Assembly: GCA_905221605.1 (NCBI GenBank)
Contig: CAJNDS010000001.1
Coordinates: forward strand, 844,525 to 908,524
DNA from: Symbiodinium natans
Lineage: Eukaryota; Sar; Dinophyceae; Suessiales; Symbiodiniaceae
Length of the DNA: 64,000 nt
Direction: 5' to 3'
The position numbers and the translations under genes were made by a program. Below the pieces are notes generated by a model that saw nothing but the letters and a program-made list of their open reading frames with translations, did no database searches and was not told the origin of the DNA. Positions 23,701 through 35,700 of the stretch are shown here, one piece after another; within the stretch, counting starts at the first letter, position 1; each line of letters starts with the position of its first letter.

Positions 23701-26700
23701 AAAACACTAAAAACACCGTAAACCCCCAAAAAAACCTGGTCTGGGGATGTCTTCCTTGGCCGACACAACAAGGTTCAGCTGCAGCAAAACGCGCGTGTGA
23801 AAGGAACTCCTCTACGTTGAGGTCTGAGCTACGAATCTTTAGCGGGTTTAGGGTTTAGGGTTTAGGGTTTAGGGTTGAGGGTATCGCCTACTGAGTTGAG
23901 AAACTTTACTCAGTGATGTCAGAACCGACTGATACTCCAGATTGCTATACTTAGGCAGCTTATGCATGTGGTAGCACCTCAAGGGTTTTAATTATCCGAA
24001 CCTCCAAGTAAGCCAGGTTGCAAGCAGTGAGACTAAGAGGCCAAACAACGAAAGCAGGATGTTCCTCGACTGGTACCGCGAAAACGGTGCATATGGTCCT
24101 TATATCACAATAGGAACCCTAAGCCCCTAAACCCTAAACCCTAAACCCTAAACCCTAAACCCTAAACCCTAATCAAACCCTGGGTTCAGGGGCAACCCTA
24201 AAGTCTCTCCTAAACCCCAAACCCTAAACCCCAAACCCTAAACCCTAAACCCTAAACCCCAAACCCTCAAAAATCGAGGCCTGGAGTGAAGCCATGTTGC
24301 CAACGACCTCTTGCGGCGAAGCAACAAGCCAAGGTCTGCCTGAAAACGCCTGAAAACCAAACCCTAAACCCTAAACCCTGGACCCTAAAGCCTAAACTAC
24401 CTGCAACCCTGGACCCGAACTGGTTCAAGACCCTGAGTGGGGGCCTAGGATTTAGGGCTTGTGGCACTTGGGGTCTTAGGGTTTTTAGTTTTTAGGGTTT
24501 AGGGTTTCAGTGTTGAGGGCTCCCCTTGACTTAGGGGCATCTTGTGACTTGTTTTGAGGATTCTACCATGATTTGGGGATTATTCCATAAGTGCTCTGGG
24601 GAGGATCACCAGCTAACCACCCCTTCATTCATTGCGCTGGGCAGGGCTAAGGGTTTATGAGGGCCCCCATTTTCAGTAATTAGAGCTGAAGCGCCTTCTT
24701 GACTCGGGTTATATAAGTACTGCATGACTTCGGGTAAGGGTTTAGGGTTCTAAGTCCCCCACCTACAGTTCGTGTAGTTGGGGTCCCCATTCTGTAGGAT
24801 TCAGGTATGGGGGTCTGGGGGGTTTATACTCCTCAACTCGGCCTCTACGCAGTGTCCCTAACCCCTAACCCCTCTCCATCTGCCCTAACCCCCCTAACCC
24901 CCCTCCCCTAAACCCTAAACCCTAAACCCTAAACCCTAAACCCTAAACCCTAAACCCTAAACCCTAAACCCTAGAGCCCATCTGCCCCGGCCTGATAGTA
25001 GCTCGCGGCGTTGTCGCCAGGGAAGTCTCCACGGCAGGCGCGACCCTCGCCTGTGGTGTCGGGCTTCGGGTTTCCGGTATCGGGTTTCGGTGCAGGGTTT
25101 AGGGTTTAGGGTTTAGGGTTTAGGGCTTAGGGCTTAGGGTTCAGGGCTTAGGGCTTAGGCTTTAGGGTTTAGGGTTCAGGGATTAGTCTAAACCTTTAGA
25201 GGGTTTAGGGAAAACGCTAGAACTAACAACTTGTTTTTAGCAAAGGCTTAGCTACCTCCACGTCCTCCTCCACACACCCTGAACCCCGAACTCCGAAACC
25301 CTGCACCCTAGACAGAAAACTCCCTGGGGCCTCCATCAACCGGGTTGAAGCCGCTCAGCGGCTTTCCGGTAGTTGTGGTGGGAAGCTCGCCTCATGCAGT
25401 TTAGGGTTTGGGGTAGGGTCATAGGGTTACCGGGTTTTTGGGATTCTAGGGCCCATGTACGTTATATTTATCGGGTCTATAGGGCCTAACTGCAAGGATT
25501 CTTGGCTTCTTTTCCGGCTTCAGAGGGTGCAGCCTGGAGGCTCGAGAACCCAACCAAAATCAGGTCTTTGGGCACCCAGCACAACTCAAAAGTCTTAAGT
25601 GATGGGGTCTTGCTTGGGGCCCTTGGCGGCTTGGATTTAGAAAGCTCAGGTCATTAGGGTTTGGTGCCCCTGCCTGTGATCATCACATCCTCTGCGAGAC
25701 CCAAACTTCTGTAGCGCGACCCGAATTCCTGAACCCCACATCCCATAAGCCCTCTCAACCTGCAGCCTGAAACGCTATACTGCCTTAATGGGATCTTGCC
25801 AGACACACAAGCACCACAACGGAACCCTCGTGCCTAAGCCCTGACCCCAAACCATTAAACCCTAAACCTTAACCCCTAAGCCCTAAACCCCAAAACAAGA
25901 GACCCTAAACCTTAAACCCTAATTAAACCCTAAACCCTGAACCCTAAACCCTAAACCCCAAAAACCCTAAACCCTAAACCCTAAACCCCTGAATCCGCGG
26001 CTCCGGGACCGAATCGTAGGCACGTGTAGTGCTCCAGCACGATGGATGCCCGGATCCCGTCTGCGCGTGTCCATACTTCGCATCGCCCGCCCACCTGGCG
26101 AAGGGTGTAGGGTTGCGGGCTTTCTTGAAATTGTTCAGGGTTTAGGGTTTAGGGTTTAGGGTTTAGGGTTTAGGGTTTAGGGTTTAGGGTTTAGGGTCCA
26201 AGCAAGCTTCGGGGAAAGTTTCAAGGAAAGTTTGGAGGAGCTTCGTTTTGGCTGTTGAACACTTTCAAGTTACAGGGGCTTAAGGGCTTGGGCTTTGGGG
26301 TCTAGGGTTTAGGACTTTATCTGGAGTACCTAAACCCTAAACCCTAAACCCCAAACCCCAAACCCTATTAAACCCTGCATCCAGGCACCCATCGCCTTCT
26401 TGCTTTGTAGGGTTTGGGAGTCGCAGGCGTGGCTGACGGCTTTGGCAGACAGGTTTGCTACAGCACGCCCGCCCCCCTGTGGTAGAGTTGGGGTCGGGGT
26501 CTAGGGCTTAGGGCTTAGGGCTTAGGGCTTAGGGCTTAGGGCTTATAGGGCTTAGGGCTTAGGGCTTATAGGGCTTAGAGTTGGAATCCTGAAGGGTACC
26601 ATTGCAATTTGGGCGTGAGCCTTTCGGCGGCCCCCATTCAAGCCCAGCTGGGCAAGAGAGTCCTCACTCTTTGGCTGTGTCTACGTACTTCTTCTCCGGA

Positions 26701-29700
26701 AAACTTTGACCTTCCTTCGTTCATCCTGAACCCTAACACCCGAAACCCTACATATACTTTAAGGATCCATGTACCATGTAGTGTATACTTGGCCAAGAGA
26801 GTGAACCCTAACACCCTTACGGTTTAGGGTTTAGGGTTGAGGCTGGTTAGGAGGGTTTAAGGCCCTTTAAGGCCCCAGCAAGATCAAAGCCAAGTCACGT
26901 GGTACTCGATGCCCACACACCCGACGGTCGAGGTGCACAGCTGCTTGCACGCGCTCAGGTCCGGGACGCCGGACGTGACATTGAAGTAGCCTGAGTGAGC
27001 ACTAGCTTAAAGCCAACAACTCCTAGGGTAGTTACATGGTCCCTTAATATGGGCCCTTAGGATCCTTATATACCCCATACAACCCAAGGGCCCATACATC
27101 AGAACCCTTTAAAGAGGGCCCGGGCCCGCATTTTGAGCACATGAAACGACCCATAGAACAACCCCAACCCCCAAAACCCGATGTAAACCCTGAACCAACA
27201 ACCATTTTGGGGGTTTAGGGTTGGTGTAACTTTCCAGGGCGAAGACTTTTTTCCAATCCAAACCGTTCAACGACCCTTCATACCCTAGCAACCTTCGACA
27301 CAATATCTGCAATCAACAAACCAACGAGAAGGCATCCCTTCCCTGCAGTTGTACATATAAAACCCGACTTCGAAGATGCTCATGAAACTTCAAGCAAGCC
27401 CCATGAACCCTAAACCCTAAACCCTAAACCCTAAACCCTAAACCCTAAACCCTAAACCCTAAACCCTAAACCAATTACAGCGGCTCAACACCAACCCAAC
27501 GGTTTTGTTTCTGTTTTGCGGGCCAGAGACCGCCAGAGACCTTACTCTTTGGGGGCGAGGCCGCACCCTTGTCTAGATTCCGGGTTTCGTTGTTATTGTT
27601 TACATGAGGGGGTTTACGAAAAAAGGACCCCTAACAAAGACCCCAAATGGTAGGATTCCCTTAGAATTATAAGCACCCCAAGAAGGTAACCCATAAGTTC
27701 GGAACCCCCCCCATAGGGTAAGTCGTAAAAGCGAAGGAGCTTGCTGAATTGTCGCCAGCGGAGCTCCCGCGACATGCGCGGTTAGTGCCTGACGCTGGGG
27801 ACTATGGTTTAGGGTTTAGGGTTTAGGGTTCAGGGTGAGCTGTGAACACTGAACACCGGGTTTACCGCAACTTGGCAGCTCTTTTGACTTAGTCAGTCTA
27901 CCTTGTAACCCCTACAAAACCTACTATAATCCCCATAAGCCCACCTTGTTAACCCTACTTTGTAAGTTAGAAGAGCTTCCAAGTAGGGGGAAGGACGCGG
28001 ATCCTGGCGTCCAACGGCCCAAGCCCCTGTACTCAGAACCAAAAACCCTAAACCCCTATAGACCTTGCTGAAACCTTCTAAACCCCAAAGCCCAAAACCC
28101 GAAACGCAAGAATTTAAATTCAAAACCCAAGACTACCCCCCCTAAGGCTCCAAGAACTCTTTTTAAAGGGTTTTTGGGCCCGAAGACCTTTTCGCATAAG
28201 GTTCTTGGGGTCCTTTGAGCCTCAGGTGCTCCAGACCCCCATCCCATCAGTGTCTGCAACCCGCGCTGGTACTCTTCCACTGCACACTTAGGATACACAC
28301 ACACACACATGCAACCTTGGCGAAGTCCTCTTGAGGCTCAGTGAGACACATACACGTGCGTGCACATACAGCTCTCAGAGGAAACCCTCCTTTCTCGTAT
28401 GCTCGAGCTACTTGTCAGTAACTCGACGTGCTAACACCCAACATTCAACCTTGGGATGTTCCCCTTATACTTACAGTCCTTAAAGCCCCCCCTATTAAGG
28501 ACTGTTAGTATTAGGGATCCCAAGTCAACCCCAGAAGGGAAGAAACCGTTGACCTCCTAAGGAATTGCCGCCACAGCCCCGAGCGCTTAAGGCTCCGCAG
28601 TAGCGTCGCAGCATCGGGAAACAAACAGGGTAAGATGACCTTTTTATTCATTTTTTTGGGTGTGTGGGGGGGGGGGGGGGGGAGTTGAAGGGTTAGAGAA
28701 TAGGGGGCTTATGGTGGGCTGCAAGACACCGGTCCTTGCTTCGCGGGGGCCTCCGTCAACTGGCTCGAAACCATCCGTGGCGCCCGGCGTAGTGGTTGTG
28801 GTGGGGACAGTGGTCCTGGCGGGCAGACACCCTATGTACTATGACTATGATTAATATTATGATTGTTAGCACTAATAGTATTATGAATAAATAAAATTAA
28901 TAACCATGATCTTCTTATTCTCATTTGTTCATTTTGTTACTGTTATTATGATTCTCGTTATTATCATGAGTATCATTATTATTAGTACTATTATTACCCG
29001 TTTGACATTCAACCGAGAATTGCCTGCAAGAAACTGGCTAAACACTTGCAATTCAAGGTTGGGGGTGGCGGTCGTGGTGGGGGCGGCGGTCGTCGTTGTG
29101 GTTGTGGTGGTGGTCGTCGTGGTGGTGGTCGTGGTGGTGGTGGTTGTGGTTGTGGTTGGCAGTGTCCTCAGCTGCGCAAGCCTGCACGCATGAGCAAAGC
29201 CATCTCGAAGCTCCAAACCCGAAGTCCCGACAGATTCTACAATTATGCGAGAGAGCACGGAAACCTTTGCCAAAATGGCACCCAGCAAGCCTCTGAACCC
29301 CAACACCCAAAGCCCATCCACGCAAGGCGAGCGCACAAGTTAGAAGCGCCAACGAACTCGCCCTGAGGCCCTAAACCCAATAAAGCCTGAACCACAAACC
29401 CACAACTTGAGGACCCAGAAATAAGGCAGTCGAAACAATCCGAAGACTCTGAAACCTTAATCTAGACTTCCTCAAGTCACAATAAACATGTGGGCATGTC
29501 CCACAAATATGGGGACCCTGTTTATGCCCCAAATAGAAATTATTCCTCAAATACAATCGAATCCCTTAAAAGGGGAGCCCCCCCCCCCCCCCCAAAGGGG
29601 GTACCCCTACTTTTGGAAACCCCCTACATCCCGCAACGGAAAGGCGATGCTTCGTCACAGGTCGTTCAAGACTTGATAGCCACTAACCATATTACAATAA

Positions 29701-32700
29701 GGGCATCCTTTTTTGGTTGGTTACTTTATAAGGGAACCCATAACCCCAGAACCAAAAACAAATGGGTAAACGGCACCACTGGGCTACCAAGAAGACCCCC
29801 GGCCGACCCCCCCAGGGCAAGAATCTGGCAGAAACCCTAAACCCTAAACCCTAAACCCTAAACCCTAAACCCTAAACCCTAAACCCTAAACCCTAAACCC
29901 TAAAGGTGCTTGCAGTATCAGACAGGGATAACTGGACGAGGGGGTTCAAAGGACACCAATCACCCTGAACCCCCACTTCACGTCTCAAGGCCCTAAACCC
30001 GAAACCCTAAACTCTGAAAGCCCCTAAGCCCCGAAACCCCTAAACCCCTAAACCCCTCAACCCCTCAACCCCTAAACCCCTAAACCCCTAAAGGCCCTAA
30101 ACCCCTAAACCCCCGAACATCCCAGAGCCCCAAAGGGCTTGTCGTTTGGCAGCCTGGTCTGGAACTATGGCCTTTCACGAACCCTGCAATCCAAAAATTG
30201 GCTTCATCGTTGGGGGCTTGGTTTAGGGTTTAGGGTTTAGGGTTTAGGGTTTAGGGTTTAGGGTTTAGGGTTTAGGGTTTAGGGTTTAGGGGGGTTTCCC
30301 TATAGAACCCAGACCCATGACAACTTCTTCATTGGGTGTTGAGGGCCTTCTTTCTGCGGCCCTCACGGTTTTTCGCACAAGGCTTGGGCAAAACTGGGAA
30401 ATTTCAGAAGACCCTGTGGGCCTGCCTCCTGAAAGATGTTCAGAAGTATGCCTAAACCTCAGTTGGTATTCTCCTGTCAAGGACCCAGCAAGGTTAAGGG
30501 GTAAAGGTCTGGGCGTTGTTAAGATATGCTTAAAGTAGAAAAATGCGCTCAGGCCCTAACCTCTCAACCCTTAACCCTAAACCTTAAACCCTATACTCTA
30601 AACCCTGAACCCTAAACCCCAAGCCCCAAGCCCCAAACCCTAAACCCTAAACCCTAAACCACAAACCCTAAACCCTGCATCAAGGCGTCGTGGTGGAGAG
30701 GACGTTGCAGCTCCAAGGGGTCCGGTACTCCGGCGCATCGTTGGGGCTGATCCCTTCGGAGTTCGGGGATGAAGGCTTCGGGGAGGGTTTAGGGTTTAGG
30801 GTTTAGGGTTTAGGGTGTAGGGTTTAGGGTTTAGGGTTTAGGGTTTAGGGTTTAGGATTTAGGGTTTAGGGTTTAGGGTTTAGGGTTTAGGGTTTAGGGT
30901 TTAGGGTTTAGGGTTTAGGGTTTAGGGTTTAGGGTTTAGGGCTTAGGGCTTAGGGTTTAGGGTTTAGGGTTTAGGGTTTCGGAGTCTCAGGGGCGAATCA
31001 AGTTTAGGAGTTCGGGGCCTTGAGGTTCAGGGTTGGAGGCTTATGGACTTGGGGCTAAGAACAGTTGATGGCTTCATGGGTCTAGACACATGTCGGGTTG
31101 AGGGCTCTCAAGTCCCAGGGCCCTAAACCCTAAACCCTAAACCCTAAACCCTAAACCCTAAACCCTAAACCCTAAACCCTAAACCCTAAACCCTGAACCC
31201 TAAACCCTAAACCCTAAACCCTCCAATCGCGCACGCCCTTCTCTTTCGCAGGCCTGGAGTGCAGCTCGGCTTGCACTGGGCATACCACTGGTCCTCCAGG
31301 CCAGCAGGACTTCGGGTTTTTAGGGGCTTTAAGGGGCCCTAAACCCTAAACCCTAAACCCTAAACCCTACACCCTAAACCCTAAACCCTATACCCTAAAC
31401 CCTAAACCCTATACCTTAAACCCTAAACCCTAAACCCAAAAGAGGGGGGGGTAGTAGGGAAACCCTAGGGGGTTTAAGGGGTTTCGGCGTTGAGGGGGTT
31501 TAAGGGGGTTAAGGGGGCTTAAGGGGTTTAAGGGCGTCTAAGGGGATTTTAGAAGGGGATTGAAGGGGTTTAAGAGGTTTAGGGCTTCAGAACTCTGGGG
31601 ATGTTGGATTTTTAGGGCTATAAGGGGATAATCTAGGGTTCCGAGTGCGGGAAGGGCTTAGAGGTTTCAGGGGTTTAGGCGTTTGGGGGCTTCAGGGAGC
31701 GCAAAACCCTGAACTCGAAGAAGTCGGCCCACTAAGAGCAGACTGGTCCTCAACACCCTCAAAACCATGTACCCCGGACGTAAACCCCAAAACCCTGAAT
31801 CCTAAATCCCTGAAAACATACACTAGCCCTTACTAAACCCTCCTAGACCCTAAACCCTAAACCCTAAACCCTAAACCCTAAACCCCAAACCCTAAACCCC
31901 AACCCCCGCTCAAGCCCCCCGCCTTCTCGAAGCAGGTGTCGCGAGGGTCTTGGCAGCAAAGTGTCCTCATCCCATTGAGCATTCTTAAGGTTGAGGGTCT
32001 AGGGGTCTTAGGGTGTTGGGTTTTGGGGTTTAGGGGTTTAGGGGTTTAGGGGTTTAGGGGTTTAGGGGTTTAGGGGTTTGGGGGTTTAGGGGTTTGGGGG
32101 TTTAGGGGTTTAGGGGTTTAGGGGTTCCTATACTGGAAATGGGAGCGCCCTAGCAGCAATTAACACATATCCCCAAGAATCCCGAAGGTTAAGGGTTCAG
32201 GGTGTTTCAGGGTTTTCAGGTTTTGGGGGGCTTCAGGGTTTTGCGGCTTTTGGGGTCTAGGGTTTTAGGGTCTTTTAGGGGTTTTCGGTTTTAGGGCCTG
32301 AGTTTTTATCTTTCTAAATCAAACACTAGGTTGCCCAGTAGCCTAGGATGAAAAAAGGGTGCCCTTTTTTGCTTAAAGGGCTTATAAGGGAACCTAAACC
32401 TACCAAAAAGGGAATAAGGGTACTACTGGGCATCCTCGAATAAATCAAAGTTTCGGTGCTTGAACCTTGGGATCTTCGAGGCTTTGGGGCTTCGAGTGGC
32501 TGAGTCGACTGTCAGTCCTCCCGGGCTTATGCATAGGCGAAGGACGGAACTGCAGCAAATGGCGGGCTTATGCAAGGATAACCTAAGGTTTAAGGGTTTA
32601 GGGTTTAGGGTGTAGGGTTCAGGGCTTCGGGTTTGGGGGGGTAAACTCGACCACCCGAAACTGCACTCCATGAGCGCGCTGAAACGCCAGCCAGGGATCG

Positions 32701-35700
32701 AAAGGCATTTTCCCCATCTCGCTGTGCAAGGTGCGGCCGTTGTGGGCGCGCCCGTCGTCGCCGGCAACGTGGAGGACTGGGAGGGGTGATGGGGTTGAGG
32801 GGCTTGCGGGGTTCAGGGGCTTAAGGTCTATGGGTTTAGGGAGTAGGGTTTAAAGGCCTAGGGTGGTTTAAGGGTTTAGGGCTCAGGTACAGTCTGCAGG
32901 GTCACAGGCCTGAGGATTTAGGCAAAGTTTACAGTCGGGTTTGTAGCGTGGTGGGCTGACAGGGTTTATGATGCTTATGGGCCTGATGGGTTTGATAATG
33001 TAAGATTTGCACGGAAAATAGGGCTTGCCAGGGTTTAGGCTTAAGGGTTTGTTTGACTCAATTCTTAATAAACTCCCGGAAGCCTGTAGGACTCGATTCT
33101 GTCTGGGCCCCGAGACCAACGATTCCCTTCTATATACTTTACATGGAAGAGCCACTACACACCCGAAGGCACTAAAACCCAAAACGCAAAACCCTAAGCC
33201 CTAAACCTTAAATCTTAAACCCTAAACCCTAATCCCTAAACCCTAAACCCTAAACCCTAAACACTAACCCTAAACCCTAAACCCTAAACCCTAAACCCTA
33301 AACCCTAAACCCTAAACCCTAAACCCTAAACCCTAAACCCTAAACCCTAAACCCTAAACCCTAAACCCTAAACCCTAAACCCTAAACCCTAGACCCAGGC
33401 CTTCTGACTCTAGGCTTCACAAGCTGGCTCAACAGAGGTCTTAGTGCGCTGGGTGTAAAGTCTACATGCTGACAGTAGGATCCCACTTGGAGGTTGGTTT
33501 AGGGGTCTAGGGTCTAGGGTCTAGGGTTCAGGGTTCAGGGTTTAGGGCTACTTGGAGGTTCATGGTACTTAGTAACCCAAGTATAACTGCACTCATAATC
33601 CAATTATAACCCTATCTGGGTACCTAAGGGGCTCACATGTGGATTATAACTACACTCACAATGGGCTACCAAGTACCCTGAACCTCCAAGAAATGGGAAC
33701 CCCTAAACAGGGAACCAAAAGAATGGAGTAGGAATATAGTAGTACATCCCTACAATATTCCTGCTATATACTTTGGTTTCCATGCTTAGGTTCTACGGTT
33801 GCATGGTCACCTCATATGGTCCTCTACCATCTTGATGTTCTTGATGGACCTTTGGGCTTTCTGGGATGTATGAGGGGGTACATAAGGCTTCCCCAATATG
33901 TTAAGGGCACATGATCAGGGACCCATGCAACTACACTCAGTCAAGCTTCGGGTTTAGGGCAATAGACATCCATGAGTTGCAACATCCTCAGAGCCTTCCT
34001 TGGCTGTTTAGGGCTTAGGAAATAGGGTTTAGGGTGACTGCTTGAGTTGCAGGAAAAGGGCTGTTTTGGGCTTCGGGCTAAACCTTACACACCCAACAAA
34101 CCCTATAAACTACAAACCCTGCGCACCCTAAAACCCTGTAGACCCCATAAATCCGATATAGCCCAAACGCTAGATCCTAGAAACCCTAAACCATGGTTCA
34201 CCAGCTTCAACAGGGGAGCTGCAGTCGTCGTGGTCGTGGTCGTGGTCGTGGTTGTCGTGGTGGTCGCGGTGGTTGTGGTGGTTGTAGTGGTTGTGGTGGT
34301 CGTAGTGGTCGTGGGCAATGGAGTTGCCGTAGTTGTACCTAAACCCTAAACCCTAAACCCTAAACCCTAAACCCTAAACCCTAAACCCTAAACCCTAAAC
34401 CCTAAACCCTAAACCCTAAACCCTAAACCCTAAACCCTAAACAGGAGGGATTGGGTGTCGGGCTTCGGTTTGCCTCTTCAGGGGGGTTTTAGATGACGGT
34501 GGAGAGGCCAAGAGGCTTGGCTTGCGACTGTTTGGGGGGGAGGGGGGGGAGGGGGGGGGGGAGGGGGGGGGAGGGGGGGGGGGGGAGAGGGGGGGGGGGG
34601 GGTAGGGCTTACGGGTTGGGGAGGCTGTGGAGATGTGCGGATTGTTGGGGGCTTTGGCTGCGGAGAGTTGTTAATTGGGGGCTTGGAACCCTAAACCCTA
34701 AACCCTAAACCCTGAACCCTGAACCCTGAACCCTGAACCCTAAACCCTACCCCCAAATCGCGAGGCGTTTGAGGATGGCATTTGCGAAGTTTAGGTTTTC
34801 ATGGGTTCAGGGTTTCGGGTTCCGGGTTCGGGGGTGGACTAGGGCTCTTTCAGGTTAGGGTTTAAGGTTTAGGGTTTAGGGTTTAGGGTTTAGGGTTTAG
34901 GGTTTAGGGTTTAGGGTTTAGGGTTTAGGGTTTAGGGTTTAGGGTTTAGGTGTTTAGGGAAAAGGGTTTGTTTCTTTTTTTTTTTTTGGGGGGGGGGGGG
35001 GCTTTTAAAGAGGGTTTCTAGGGCCTTTCAAAAAGTTTTGCGGGGGTTTTGGGGTCTTGGGTTTTTTTTGGAAGGGGGTGGGGGTCTTTGGGGGTTTCTT
35101 AGGGGGGATGTTAGAGGGTTGTTAGAGGTTTTTAAGGGGATTTACGGGTTTAGGGTTTAGGGTCTCGGGGTTTTGGGGTTTAGGGTTGCTTTATGACTGG
35201 CTTCATTGGGCTTCGGACTTCAGGGCTTACAGGTTTCCAGCTTGACAAAGCCTAAAGCCTAAAGCCTAAAGCCTAAAGCCTAAACCCTAAACCCTAAACT
35301 GCAGACACGGGTGCTGGTTGTGCTCGCGGCCGTGGTGGTCTGTGGGCCCTCTGTTGTGGACCTCTCGCAGCCCTAAACCCTAAACCCCTATAAACCCTAA
35401 AACCCTATAAACCCAAAGCCCTAAATACTGAAACCTAAACCCCTAAGATTGCGACTCGGAGAGCCACCCCCCCACACACCCTCAAACCTGAACCGCCTAA
35501 TGCATCCTGGTCCTTTTGTTTTTGTTCATAGGGTTTAGGGTTTAGGGTTTAGAGATTTCGCGGCACCACTCAAGTTTTTGTGTTTAGCACGAAAACCCTA
35601 AACCCTACATCCTAAACCCTAAACCCTAAAGCCTAAAGCCTAAACCCTAAACCCTAGACCCTAGACCCTAAACCCTAAACCCAAAAAAGGGAAAGCAAGG

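Noticed and set aside
28906-29366. Val-, Gly- and Trp-rich ORFs in the GGT/CGT region
   Set aside because: Alternative frames of the poly-Thr linker exon 10; only the minus Thr frame fits the phases of neighbouring exons.
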